The notes under the pieces are model-generated. The model had not been told where the DNA came from. It saw nothing but the letters and a program-made list of their open reading frames with translations, and ran no database searches. The translations under genes were made by a program, and so were the position numbers. DNA of 64,000 nt. It comes from Paraburkholderia caffeinitolerans (lineage in GTDB: Bacteria; Pseudomonadota; Gammaproteobacteria; Burkholderiales; Burkholderiaceae). Numbering within the stretch: position 1 is the first letter of the stretch; every line of letters starts with the position of its first letter. Shown piece by piece: positions 9,231 through 17,646 of this stretch. The stretch spans positions 1 through 64,000 of the forward strand of contig NZ_CADIKL010000016.1 of assembly GCF_902859945.1 (NCBI RefSeq), written 5' to 3'.

Positions 9231-9280
9231 CGCCACGGCTCGCGCCATGCGCCACGGCTCGCGCCATGCGCCACGCTAGC
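9231..9280. repeat. Tandem 19-base direct repeat
   Basis: CGCCACGGCTCGCGCCATG occurs twice without mismatch (9231-9249 and 9250-9268), followed by a partial third copy. It starts one base after the stop of the small gene ending at 9229. Probably slippage; it could also fold weakly. Confidence 0.85.
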
Positions 9281-9390
9281 AGGCTGCCCACCCTTTCCAT
9301 TTGATCAAGCCAGATTGAGCAAGCGTCGATTTTCAACGCGCAGGATCCGCTTCATCATGACCTCCAGAGTCGAAACTTTTGGAGACAGTC

Positions 9391-10581
9391 ATGTCACGTC
9401 CGCTCACCGGCATCCGCGTTCTGGAACTCGGGCAACTCATTGCAGGCCCGTTCGCGGGGAAAATGCTCGCCGAATTCGGCGCGAGCGTTATCAAGGTCGA
9501 GCCTCCGGGCACGGGCGACCCGTTGCGCAAATGGCGCCTGCTGCACGAGGGCACTTCGGTCTGGTGGGCCGCGCAGTCGCGCAACAAACAGTCGCTCACG
9601 CTCGACCTGCGCTCGCCCGAAGGGCAGGATGTGATCCGTCGTCTCGTATCGGAAACGGATGTGCTGATCGAGAATTTCCGCCCCGGCACGCTCGAAGGCT
9701 GGGGGCTCGGCTGGGAGGCGCTCAGCGCGATTAATCCGGGGCTGATCATGCTGCGCGTGTCCGGCTACGGACAGACCGGCCCTTATCGCGACCGGCCAGG
9801 CTTCGGCGTGGTGGCCGAGGCGATGGGCGGGCTGCGCCACCTGAGCGGCGAGACGGGGCGTACGCCGGTGCGCGTGGGCATTTCGATTGGCGATTCGCTT
9901 TCGGCGCTCCATGGCGTGATTGGCGTGCTGCTTGCCTTGCGCCATCGCGAGCAGCAAGGCGGCAAGGGGCAGGTCGTGGACGTGGCGCTCTACGAGTCCG
10001 TGTTCAACATGATGGAGAGCCTGCTGCCCGAGTTTTCGGTCTTCGGTACGGTGCGCCAGCCCGCCGGCAGCAGCCTGCCAGGCATTGCGCCGAGCAACGC
10101 GTATCGCTGCAGCGACGGCAAGTACGCACTGATTGCCGGCAACGGTGACAGCATCTACCGTCGCCTGATGGAGTTGATCGAGCGCCCGGACCTCGGCAAC
10201 GACCCGGCGCTCGCGCGGAACGACGGGCGCGTTGCGCAGGTCGAGCGCATCGACGCCGCAATTGGCGACTGGTGCGCGCGCCACACGCTCGACGAGGTGC
10301 TGGCCGCGCTCAATGAAGCACGCATTCCGGCTGGACGCATCTACGACGTGGCGGACATCGCGGCCGACCCGCACTACCATGCGCGCGAGATGATCGTCGA
10401 GGATACGCTGCCTGACGGCACGCCGGTCAGCGTCCCCGGCATCGTGCCGAAACTGAACGCCACGCCCGGCGTCATCGAGCACAGCGCGCCCACGCTCGGC
10501 GCGCACACGGACGCGGTGCTCGAGTCCATAGGTGTGGATGCAGCCACGCGCGACGCATGGCGCGCGCGCGGGGTGATCTGA
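9391..10581 (+). CDS. CaiB/BaiF (family III) CoA-transferase
   Basis: A 396-residue family III CoA-transferase, which moves CoA between carboxylic acids. Features are the N-terminal R-V-L-E-L-G-Q-L-I-A-G-P-F-A-G and V-I-K-V-E-P-P-G-T-G-D, and the catalytic aspartate expected at Asp168 in S-I-G-D-S (aligned with Asp169 of formyl-CoA transferase). ATG 9391 follows a GGAGAC ribosome-binding site. It is first in an operon with an HMG-CoA-lyase-like enzyme and a VOC protein. The likely job is to activate a dicarboxylate, with a CoA thioester as donor, for the lyase; the acid itself is not known. Confidence 0.88.
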   Translation: MSRPLTGIRVLELGQLIAGPFAGKMLAEFGASVIKVEPPGTGDPLRKWRLLHEGTSVWWAAQSRNKQSLTLDLRSPEGQDVIRRLVSETDVLIENFRPGTLEGWGLGWEALSAINPGLIMLRVSGYGQTGPYRDRPGFGVVAEAMGGLRHLSGETGRTPVRVGISIGDSLSALHGVIGVLLALRHREQQGGKGQVVDVALYESVFNMMESLLPEFSVFGTVRQPAGSSLPGIAPSNAYRCSDGKYALIAGNGDSIYRRLMELIERPDLGNDPALARNDGRVAQVERIDAAIGDWCARHTLDEVLAALNEARIPAGRIYDVADIAADPHYHAREMIVEDTLPDGTPVSVPGIVPKLNATPGVIEHSAPTLGAHTDAVLESIGVDAATRDAWRARGVI

Positions 10582-10596
10582 ACAGAGGCGAATGTC

Positions 10597-11565
10597 ATGA
10601 CGAAACAGACGAAAAGACTGTATCTCAACGAAGTCGCCACGCGCGATGGTTTCCAGAACGAAGCTGCGTTTATCGACACCGACGACAAGATCGCGCTTAT
10701 CGACAGACTGAGTGCATGCGGCTACGCGAAGATCGAGGTGACCTCGTTCACTTCGCCGAGAGCGATACCGGCGCTGCGCGACGCCGAGGCGGTGATGCAT
10801 GGCATCGCGCGGGCACCGGGCGTCGTGTACACAGTGCTGGTGCCCAACGTGCGCGGCGCGGAGCGCGCGCTCTCGTGCAACGTCGGCGAGGTGAATCTCG
10901 TGATGTCGGTGAGCGAGGGCCACAATCGCTCGAATCTGCGCATGACGCGCGAGCAATCGTTCGCACAACTAGCCGATGTGATCGGTGCCGTGCGCGGCAC
11001 CGGCGTGGCCATCAACGTGTCGCTTTCCACGGCGATGGGGTGTCCGATGGAGGGCGACGTGCCCACCGCAACCGTGCTCGAATGGATGCAGCGTTTCGCG
11101 GAGTTGGGCGTGAACGGCTTCACCCTCTGCGACACGACGGGCATGGCGCATCCGGCCCAGGTTCGCGCGCTGTGCGCGCGCGCGAGTGAAGCATTCGGCG
11201 CCCTGGATCTCACGCTGCATTTCCACAATACGCGCGGCATGGCGCTGGCGAACACGCTTGCCGCGCTCGATGCGGGCATCGTGCGCTTCGACGCATCGCT
11301 TGGCGGCCTGGGTGGATGCCCCTACGCACCGGGCGCGACCGGCAATGTCTGTACCGAAGAACTCGTCCACATGCTCGAACTCGATGGCTACGATACGGGC
11401 GTGGATCTTGCTGCGGTACTGGAGGCCGCTGCGCGCCTTCCGGCGCTGATCGGACACGACGTGCCGAGCCAGATTCTCAAGGCCGGCCGCCGCTCGGATC
11501 TTCATCCGCTGCCCGCCGGTGTGCCGGGCACGCAGGATATACCGGCGCAGCGCACATTTTCTTGA
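10597..11565 (+). CDS. Hydroxymethylglutaryl-CoA lyase-family enzyme
   Basis: A 322-residue TIM-barrel lyase of the HMG-CoA lyase family. HMG-CoA lyase (EC 4.1.3.4) splits 3-hydroxy-3-methylglutaryl-CoA into acetoacetate and acetyl-CoA. Retained residues are Arg16-Asp17 in T-R-D-G-F-Q-N-E, the metal ligands His208 and His210 in L-H-F-H-N-T, the active-site Cys241 in G-L-G-G-C-P-Y-A-P-G, and Asn250. It starts 15 bases after the CoA-transferase stop. A related 3-hydroxyacyl-CoA substrate is equally possible, because the operon lacks the leucine-degradation genes that usually accompany mvaB. Confidence 0.87.
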   Translation: MTKQTKRLYLNEVATRDGFQNEAAFIDTDDKIALIDRLSACGYAKIEVTSFTSPRAIPALRDAEAVMHGIARAPGVVYTVLVPNVRGAERALSCNVGEVNLVMSVSEGHNRSNLRMTREQSFAQLADVIGAVRGTGVAINVSLSTAMGCPMEGDVPTATVLEWMQRFAELGVNGFTLCDTTGMAHPAQVRALCARASEAFGALDLTLHFHNTRGMALANTLAALDAGIVRFDASLGGLGGCPYAPGATGNVCTEELVHMLELDGYDTGVDLAAVLEAAARLPALIGHDVPSQILKAGRRSDLHPLPAGVPGTQDIPAQRTFS

Positions 11566-11575
11566 GGAGCGGAGC

Positions 11576-11959
11576 ATGGCACTGATCGATCACCTCGACC
11601 ATCTGGTGGTGACCTGCGTGGACCCCGAGGCCACAAAGCAGTTCTACACCGAGGTGTTGCAGATGCAACTCGAGACCTTCGGCGCGGGCCGGATCGCGTT
11701 TCGTTTCGGCAACCAGAAGATCAATCTGCACGTGCGCGGCGCCGAATTCGAGCCGAAGGCGCATGTGCCGGCGCCGGGCGCGCTCGATCTGTGCTTCATT
11801 GCAGCGGTGCCGCTCGATGACGTGATCGCGCATCTGCGCAAGTTCGACTGGCCGATCGTCGAGGGGCCCGTCGAGCGCACGGGTGCGACGCAGAAGATAC
11901 GCTCGGTCTATGTGCGCGACCCCGATTTGAATCTCATCGAGATCTCGGAGCTGATCTGA
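11576..11959 (+). CDS. VOC (glyoxalase/bleomycin-resistance) superfamily protein
   Basis: A 127-residue protein with the paired beta-alpha-beta-beta-beta fold of the vicinal oxygen chelate superfamily. Likely metal ligands are His in D-H-L-D-H-L-V-V near residue 8, His in I-N-L-H-V-R-G-A near residue 49, and Glu in D-P-D-L-N-L-I-E-I-S near the C-terminus. The start at 11576 follows an AGGAGCGGAG ribosome-binding site, 10 bases after the lyase gene, so it is in the same operon. Members include glyoxalases, dioxygenases, epimerases and binding proteins; the reaction here is unknown. A terminator follows. Confidence 0.8.
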   Translation: MALIDHLDHLVVTCVDPEATKQFYTEVLQMQLETFGAGRIAFRFGNQKINLHVRGAEFEPKAHVPAPGALDLCFIAAVPLDDVIAHLRKFDWPIVEGPVERTGATQKIRSVYVRDPDLNLIEISELI

Positions 11960-12014
11960 CGATCCGCCACGCGGTGTTTCCGATCGGGGAATTGCGTTTT
12001 TCGTTTGCTCGCAG

Positions 12015-12039
12015 AAAGACGCGCCGTGTGCGCGTCTTT
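12015..12039 (+). terminator. Rho-independent terminator of the CoA-transferase/lyase/VOC operon
   Basis: A perfect 10-base inverted repeat, AAAGACGCGC at 12015-12024 and GCGCGTCTTT at 12030-12039, has loop CGTGT and a T-rich tail. It lies 55 bases after the VOC stop and separates this operon from the following LysR gene. Confidence 0.9.
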
Positions 12040-12107
12040 TTCTTTCGTGCGTGTCGTGAATGCCGCACAATGGCCTCTTCAAACCGCTTTCTTCCAGCGT
12101 TTACACC

Positions 12108-13016
12108 ATGGTCAATCCGCTTCACTTCGATCTGCAGTCGCTGCGGGTCTTTCTGCTCGTCGCGGAGCATGGCAGTCTGACCAAGGCGGCCGAGCATGGT
12201 CAGCTCACGCTTTCGGCAGTCAGCAAACGAATCGCGGAGCTCGAAAGCGTCACGGACTGCGCGCTCTTCATCCGCCGCGCGCGCGGCGTGGAGATGACCC
12301 CGGCCGGGCTCGCATTGCTCGATCATGCGAGCCGCGTCATCGACCAGGTCAACCGCATGGCCAACGAGATGGGCGACTACGCGGCCGGCGTGCGCGGGCA
12401 TGTTCGGATGTGGGCCAATACGTCGGCGATCGTGCAGTTCCTGCCCGTCGATCTCGCGGGTTTCCTCAACGGACATCCTGGCATCAAGGTGAGTCTCGAA
12501 GAGCGCTTGAGCCACGAGATCGTGGATGCGCTCGGCTCGGGCAAGGCCGACATCGGCGTGTTCGCGGACAACGTACCGGCGCTGGGCATCGAGCGGCGCC
12601 TGTACCGGCGCGACGAACTGGTGTTGCTCGTGCCGCAGGGGCATCGTTTCGCGCAGCAGGAGATCATCCGTTTCGCGGATACGCTCGACGAAGACTATGT
12701 GGGCCTGAGCGACGGCAGCTCGCTGCTCGCGCGCATGACCGACGCGGCGTTCGCCGTGGAGCGCTCGCTCAAGCTGCGCATTCAGGCCTCGAACTTCGAC
12801 GGCGTGTGCCGCATGATCGAGGCCGGGCTCGGCATTGGCGTCTTGCCGCGTGATTCGGTGAGCGGCGAGCGCGGCAAGATCGGTGTTTCCAAAGTGAAAC
12901 TCAGCGACGCGTGGGCGATGCGCACACTGTGGGTCGGGGTGAAGGCGGGCAGTGCGCCAAGCTCCGATATCTTGAGTCTGTTCGATTACATGTCGGAGCG
13001 TGCCGGAAGCCCCTGA
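12108..13016 (+). CDS. LysR-family transcriptional regulator
   Basis: A 302-residue LysR regulator with the N-terminal helix-turn-helix (D-L-Q-S-L-R-V-F-L-L-V-A-E-H-G-S-L-T-K-A-A-E-H) and a substrate-binding domain from about residue 95. ATG 12108 gives the normal family length; the frame from 12060 overlaps the terminator zone. It is encoded after a terminator rather than divergently, so its target is less obvious. The upstream CoA-transferase operon and the convergent MFS gene are candidates. Confidence 0.88.
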   Translation: MVNPLHFDLQSLRVFLLVAEHGSLTKAAEHGQLTLSAVSKRIAELESVTDCALFIRRARGVEMTPAGLALLDHASRVIDQVNRMANEMGDYAAGVRGHVRMWANTSAIVQFLPVDLAGFLNGHPGIKVSLEERLSHEIVDALGSGKADIGVFADNVPALGIERRLYRRDELVLLVPQGHRFAQQEIIRFADTLDEDYVGLSDGSSLLARMTDAAFAVERSLKLRIQASNFDGVCRMIEAGLGIGVLPRDSVSGERGKIGVSKVKLSDAWAMRTLWVGVKAGSAPSSDILSLFDYMSERAGSP

Positions 13017-13032
13017 CGCACACGAAGGCCGC

Positions 13033-13058
13033 GGCCGCGCGAAGCGCGGCGCGCGGCC
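13033..13058. terminator. GC-rich stem-loop between convergent LysR and MFS genes
   Basis: GGCCGCGC at 13033-13040 pairs with GCGCGGCC at 13051-13058 across a 10-base loop, in the gap between genes ending at 13016 and 13102. There is no T run, so the terminator function is tentative. Confidence 0.4.
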
Positions 13059-13101
13059 CATGATGCGATTGCGGCCTGGCGCCAGCATCCGGCACCAGAC
13101 A

Positions 13102-14550
13102 TCAGACCGGATTGATTTCGTCCTGGCTGCGTCGCGTGGTGAGCGGTCCGAGCGTGCGCAGCGTGATGGCGACGATGGCAAGGGCCACCGAGATCACGCC
13201 GAACATTGCGAGCGCGCCGTGCTGGTTGAGCACGGGCAGCAGAATGAACGGCAGAGCGCCGCTCACGAAGCGCGAGAGCGAGTAGGTGCTGCCGATTGCC
13301 GTCGAGCGCACGCTGGTGGGAAAGATCTCTGACTGGTAGACGTGGTAGGCGTTGCTGAACACATTCGACGCACAGGTGGTCAGGACGCCAAAGCCGATGA
13401 TCAGGCCGATATGGTTGGAATAGGCAAAGCCCAGGCCGCAGAGGGCGATCGCCACCAGCGAGACGATCACGAGCGTGCGCCGTTCGATCCAGTTGAGCAG
13501 CGGCACGGAGAGCAGCGAGCCGATGGGGTAGCCTATGAACGAGAGCGCGACGAAGAGCGTGCTGCCCGTCACGTCGAAGCCGCGGCTCTTCACCACCACG
13601 CCGGCGAGCGTGCCGAAGCCGTAATAGCCGAAGCCCTGGAACAGGTGGAAGATGGTGAGCATCAGGTAGCGCTTGCCATACGGCGCGCGGCGCAGCAAGG
13701 CGATGCGCTCGCGCAGCAGCAGCGGGTGCTTGCGCTCGCCAGCTTGCGCGAAGGCGGCGGGTATGGCGACGCCAGCGCTTTCAGCGAAGCGGCGCAGTGT
13801 GGCGTGCGCTTCCTCCACGCGCCCTTGTGCGAGCAGCCAGCGCGGGCTTTCCGGCAGGCGGTGCTTCACGGCCAGCACGAACACGGCGCCAAGACCACCG
13901 ATCGCGAGTATCACGCGCCAGCCCGTGAGCGCGCCGGCGTGCAGCGGATTGAGCCAGACGGCGAGAAAGCCCACCAGCGGCACGGCCACATACGAGGTGG
14001 TATAGGCCCACGCCGCAAGGCGGCCGCGCCGATCTTTCGGCAGGATCTCGGAAAGGAAGCTGTCGGCGACCGGATAGATCGCCCCCACGCCCACGCCGGT
14101 AAGGAAGCGGCAGGCCACGAGCATGGTGGCGTTGAATGAGAATGCGCCGAGCAGCGAGAACGCGCTGTACCAGACGAGTGTGAGCAGAAACGCGCGGCGC
14201 CGGCCAATGCGGTCCGCGAGACTGCCGAGGCACAGCGAGCCGAAGAACATGCCGATGAACGCCGACGCGAGCAGCAGCTTGAAAGCGGTGCCGTGGCTGT
14301 CCAGGCCGTATTCGTTCTGCAGCGCTGAGCCGATCGAGCTGACGAGAAAGATCTCGTACATGTCGAAGAACAGGCCGATGCCCACGACCCACACTACGAA
14401 GCGATGCAGCGCGCCCACGGGCATTTCGTCCATGAAACCGCCGAGTGTGATGGTTGCGCGCTCATCCACTGCGCGCTGAGCAGTGGCGTGCGCGGCGGGC
14501 GAGCTCGCGCGGGCTGCGGGGCCGCCCAGATCCAAAGGTTGGCTGTTCAT
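13102..14550 (-). CDS. Major facilitator superfamily transporter (sugar-porter-like)
   Basis: A 482-residue MFS carrier with 12 predicted membrane helices. Signatures are G-S-L-A-D-R-I-G-R-R-R between helices 2 and 3, L-P-E-S-P-R-W-L-L after helix 6 and Y-Q-S-E-I-F-P-T-S-V-R-S-T near helix 10, the pattern of the sugar porter/aromatic acid carriers. ATG 14550 has a GGAGAC ribosome-binding site; the upstream extension to 14721 lacks family character. Possible substrates are organic or aromatic acids, which could link it to the nearby CoA-transferase operon, but that is only proximity. Confidence 0.85.
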   Translation of the reverse strand: MNSQPLDLGGPAARASSPAAHATAQRAVDERATITLGGFMDEMPVGALHRFVVWVVGIGLFFDMYEIFLVSSIGSALQNEYGLDSHGTAFKLLLASAFIGMFFGSLCLGSLADRIGRRRAFLLTLVWYSAFSLLGAFSFNATMLVACRFLTGVGVGAIYPVADSFLSEILPKDRRGRLAAWAYTTSYVAVPLVGFLAVWLNPLHAGALTGWRVILAIGGLGAVFVLAVKHRLPESPRWLLAQGRVEEAHATLRRFAESAGVAIPAAFAQAGERKHPLLLRERIALLRRAPYGKRYLMLTIFHLFQGFGYYGFGTLAGVVVKSRGFDVTGSTLFVALSFIGYPIGSLLSVPLLNWIERRTLVIVSLVAIALCGLGFAYSNHIGLIIGFGVLTTCASNVFSNAYHVYQSEIFPTSVRSTAIGSTYSLSRFVSGALPFILLPVLNQHGALAMFGVISVALAIVAITLRTLGPLTTRRSQDEINPV

Positions 14551-14687
14551 CGTGTCTCCAGCTATAGGTATGCCGCGGCTAGCGGTGGGTCTTGTCCTCG
14601 ACGCAGGGCCGACCAAAGCGCTGCGCGGTGGGTGAGGGGCGCCGCATGAATCCCAAAGGGACTGGGCGCTGAAAACAAGTGTGGGAG

Positions 14688-14707
14688 ATTTTCGCCAGTA
14701 CGAAAAT
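14688..14707. promoter_or_regulatory. Inverted repeat ATTTTCG-N6-CGAAAAT upstream of the metal efflux operon
   Basis: A perfect 7-base inverted repeat spans 14688-14694 and 14701-14707. The same heptamers occur in the opposite arrangement about 90 bases further on, closer to czcC. The placement suggests a binding site for the efflux operon or for the divergent MFS gene. Confidence 0.5.
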
Positions 14708-14790
14708 TGCGCATACCTCAAGCATGCTTTCCTGGCGAGAAAGGCTGCCTGTGTTGAGACGGCTATCTCGGGACCCGTGACGTATGTGAG

Positions 14791-14811
14791 ATGACGAAAA
14801 TGTCATTTTCG
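14791..14811. promoter_or_regulatory. Candidate binding site for the metal-responsive response regulator
   Basis: Two nested palindromes overlap. ATGAC-N6-GTCAT (14791-14806) resembles the half-sites recognised by CusR/CopR-type heavy-metal response regulators. CGAAAAT-N3-ATTTTCG spans 14795-14811. The site is 66 bases before the czcC start, a plausible activator position. The regulator is encoded in the same operon at 20891. Confidence 0.6.
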
Positions 14812-14876
14812 GATCATGTTTGCATTGCACCCGGACCGTAGCATCGGCGGCAAGTCATTCTGAATGCAATCCGCCC

Positions 14877-16163
14877 ATGCATCCGCGCTACATCGTCGCC
14901 GCCGCACTCCTGGTCCTGAGTTATTCCTCCTATAGCCAGTCGCTCGCGGACCGCATCCCGTCCGTGCAGAACACTCCGCCGGCGCTTTCGCTCGACGACG
15001 CGCTTGGCATTGCCGCCGCGAGTAATCCCTTGTTGCGCAGCGCCGTGGCTAGTGCGAACGCGTCCAGCGGCGTCTTCATGCAGGCCGGCGCGCGGCCGAA
15101 CCCGAACCTCTCCTTGCTGCAGGAAGGTCTTGGCGGGCAAGACCGCACGAGCACGGCGCTGGTCGAGCAGACGATCGAGCTGGGCGGCAAACGCCGGGCG
15201 CGGCTCGACGTGGCGTCGTATGGCCGCCAGTCGGCGCTGGCGTCGCTCGACGGGCAGGCGGCGCAACTGCGCGCAGCGGTGATCACCGCGTTCTACGACA
15301 TGCTCGCTGCGCAGCGCCAGATGCAGATGGCGCAGGAGTCGGCCGATATCGCATTGCGCTCGGCGGATATGGCCGACAAGCGCGCCCGCGCCGGCAAGAT
15401 CTCGCCCGTTGAGTCGACCAAGGCGCGCGTCGCCGCCGCCGATGCGCAAATCGCGCTCGCTTCGGCGCGCACGCAGGCCACGCTCGCGCTCGAAAAGCTC
15501 GCGAACGTCACGGGCAGCCCGGAAGTGCACAACCGCACCGTGACGGGCAATCTCGATGCTTTGCCCGAGATCGAGCCGTTGTCGTCGTTGCAGTCGCGGC
15601 TCGACGATGCGCCTTTGTCGCGCGTCGCGCAGGCCGAATTGCTGCGCAGTAATGCGCGCGTCAGCGTAGAGAAAGCGCGGCGCATTCCCGACATTACCGT
15701 TAGCGCTGGCATGAAGCGGGTCTGGACTTCAGGTATTCCGGACAACCAGGCAGTAGTCGGGGTGTCCATTCCACTGCCGATCTTCGACACCAACAAGGGC
15801 GCGATTCTGGAAGCGTCCCACAACGCCGAGAAGGCGAGCGCGGACCTCGACAGCGAAAAGGCGCGCTTGCGGCTGGAGCTCGCGCAGGCCTGGTCGAGCT
15901 ATGAGAACGCCACTCAGGAGGCGCGCCGGCTCAAGGGCGAGGTGCTGCCCGCCGCGAAGCAGGCGCTGGAGGCCATGCAGCGCGGATTCGAGTTGGGCAA
16001 ATTCAGCTTCCTCGACGTGCTCGACGCACAGCGCACGCTGTTTCAGGGGCAGTCCCAATACGTGAAGGTGCTGAGCACCGCGCATCAGGCTCATGCCGAA
16101 ATCGGCCGACTCGTCGGCACGCCGCTCGTCGCGGATCGCGACAGTACGACCCGCTTGAACTGA
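14877..16163 (+). CDS. czcC: Outer membrane efflux protein of a heavy-metal RND system (CzcC-like)
   Basis: A 428-residue TolC-family outer membrane channel. An N-terminal signal peptide (Y-I-V-A-A-A-L-L-V-L-S-Y-S-S-Y-S-Q-S) is followed by two repeated long helical blocks, with P-N-P-N-L-S-L at about residue 75 and a second half rich in Ala, Glu and Arg heptads. It forms the outer membrane duct that meets the CzcB/CzcA complex. ATG 14877 gives the signal peptide at the right place. The next gene starts 10 bases after the stop. Confidence 0.88.
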   Translation: MHPRYIVAAALLVLSYSSYSQSLADRIPSVQNTPPALSLDDALGIAAASNPLLRSAVASANASSGVFMQAGARPNPNLSLLQEGLGGQDRTSTALVEQTIELGGKRRARLDVASYGRQSALASLDGQAAQLRAAVITAFYDMLAAQRQMQMAQESADIALRSADMADKRARAGKISPVESTKARVAAADAQIALASARTQATLALEKLANVTGSPEVHNRTVTGNLDALPEIEPLSSLQSRLDDAPLSRVAQAELLRSNARVSVEKARRIPDITVSAGMKRVWTSGIPDNQAVVGVSIPLPIFDTNKGAILEASHNAEKASADLDSEKARLRLELAQAWSSYENATQEARRLKGEVLPAAKQALEAMQRGFELGKFSFLDVLDAQRTLFQGQSQYVKVLSTAHQAHAEIGRLVGTPLVADRDSTTRLN

Positions 16164-16173
16164 AGGATCGAAC

Positions 16174-17640
16174 ATGCTGCCCAAACAGAAGATCGCCGTT
16201 GCGGCGACTGCACTTTTATTTTGCGTCGCCATTGGCGCGTATGCGTTATCGCGGGAGCCGGCCGCACACACAGGCGCGAGTGCTGGCGCGTCTGACGCAC
16301 GCGGCACCGAGAGCCTTGGGCCTCACGGCGGCCAGATCGTCGCCGACGGACCGTTGAGCGCGGAGATCGTGCTCGCTGAGAAGGCGGGAGACGCACGCCT
16401 GATCGTCTATCCGTTCGTGGATGGCAAACCCGTTCCCGATCGCGCGACGGTCAGCGCCACGATCACGCGCTACGACGGGTCGCGCGAACTGCTGAAGTTC
16501 ACGGGCAAGGAAGGGAAATTTGGCAGTACGACAGGAATTGCTGCGCCGCACGTGTTCGATGCGATTATCGGTATTCGAGTCGATGGGCGCTCCGGTTCGC
16601 TCAACTTTTCGCGCGCGGACGGCGCGGTTGCACTGAGTCCGTCGCAGATCAAGGCGGCGAATATCGGGCTTGCCACTGTGGGACCGGCGCAGATTCGCAG
16701 CAGCTTCCAGTTGCCGGGCGAAATCAAGTTCAACGAGGACCGGACCGCGCACGTGGTTCCGCGCGTCGCGGGCGTGGTCGAACGCGTGAATGTATCGATC
16801 GGGCAGCGCGTGCAGAAGGGCGAGGTGCTCGCCGTCATCGCAAGCACCGATCTCGCCGACCGGAGAAGCGAGCTATTGACGGCCGAGCGGCGTCTCTCGG
16901 CGGCGCGCACCGCATACGCGCGCGAAAAGACGCTATGGCAGGAAAAGATCTCGGCAGAGCAGGACTATCAGCAGGCGCAGGTGCAATTGCGCGAAGCCGA
17001 AATTGCAACACAGAACGCCCGCCAGAAACTTGCCGCGCTCAATGCTTCTACCTCCGCATCCGCGCTTAGCCTCTACGAACTGCGCGCGCCGTTCGCCGGA
17101 ACCATCGTCGAAAAGCATTTGACGACTGGCGAATCCATTTCGGCGGACGCCAATGTATTCGTGATTTCCGATCTGTCTTCGGTCTGGGCGGAGATGGCTG
17201 TGCCGGCGCAGCGTCTGAACGACGTCCGGGTCGGGCGCGAGGCCACGGTGAGCGCATCGGCGTTCGAATCGCGCGCCACCGGCTCGGTTGCGTACGTGGG
17301 CGCGTTGCTGGGCGAGCAGACGCGCACCGCGCCGGCGCGCGTGGTGCTCGCGAATCCCGAGGGCGCGTGGCGGCCCGGCCTGTTCGTGAACGTGTCGGTG
17401 GGGGCGGGCGAGCAGAGCGTGCCGCTCGCCATCCAGGCCAGCGCCATTCAGGACGTCAATGGCGCGGCTTCGGTGTTCGTGCAGTCGCCGAAGGGGTTCG
17501 TGGCGCAGCCTGTCGAACTCGGACGGCGCGACGAGCAGAACGTGGAAGTGCTGGGCGGGCTGAAAAGCGGCCAGCGCTATGCAGCAGTGAACAGCTTCGT
17601 GCTCAAGGCGGAGCTGGCGAAGGACAGCGTGGAGGAGTGA
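16174..17640 (+). CDS. czcB: Periplasmic adaptor (membrane fusion) protein of heavy-metal RND efflux (CzcB-like)
   Basis: A 488-residue adaptor with one N-terminal membrane anchor (A-A-T-A-L-L-F-C-V-A-I-G-A-Y-A-L). A periplasmic metal-pump-specific domain follows, with G-P-H-G-G-Q-I-V near residue 50, an early histidine-containing segment found in CzcB-type proteins. The lipoyl/barrel halves with an intervening coiled coil come next (residues 190-300, from V-V-P-R-V-A-G-V-V-E-R-V). It links the inner membrane pump to the outer membrane channel. Encoded between czcC and czcA with gaps of 10 and 6 bases. Confidence 0.88.
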   Translation: MLPKQKIAVAATALLFCVAIGAYALSREPAAHTGASAGASDARGTESLGPHGGQIVADGPLSAEIVLAEKAGDARLIVYPFVDGKPVPDRATVSATITRYDGSRELLKFTGKEGKFGSTTGIAAPHVFDAIIGIRVDGRSGSLNFSRADGAVALSPSQIKAANIGLATVGPAQIRSSFQLPGEIKFNEDRTAHVVPRVAGVVERVNVSIGQRVQKGEVLAVIASTDLADRRSELLTAERRLSAARTAYAREKTLWQEKISAEQDYQQAQVQLREAEIATQNARQKLAALNASTSASALSLYELRAPFAGTIVEKHLTTGESISADANVFVISDLSSVWAEMAVPAQRLNDVRVGREATVSASAFESRATGSVAYVGALLGEQTRTAPARVVLANPEGAWRPGLFVNVSVGAGEQSVPLAIQASAIQDVNGAASVFVQSPKGFVAQPVELGRRDEQNVEVLGGLKSGQRYAAVNSFVLKAELAKDSVEE

Positions 17641-17646
17641 TCGAAA

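Larger units (their letters stand above)
14551..14876. other. 326-base intergenic region between the MFS gene and the metal efflux operon
   Basis: No coding gene is seen here. It holds the divergent promoters of the MFS gene (starting at 14550, minus) and czcC (14877, plus), and the two inverted-repeat elements listed separately at 14688 and 14791. Confidence 0.75.

Noticed and set aside
9391..10581. Loss of the CoA-transferase nucleophile (Y-E-S segment)
   Set aside because: On recounting against formyl-CoA transferase, the catalytic aspartate aligns with Asp168 in S-I-G-D-S, which is intact.
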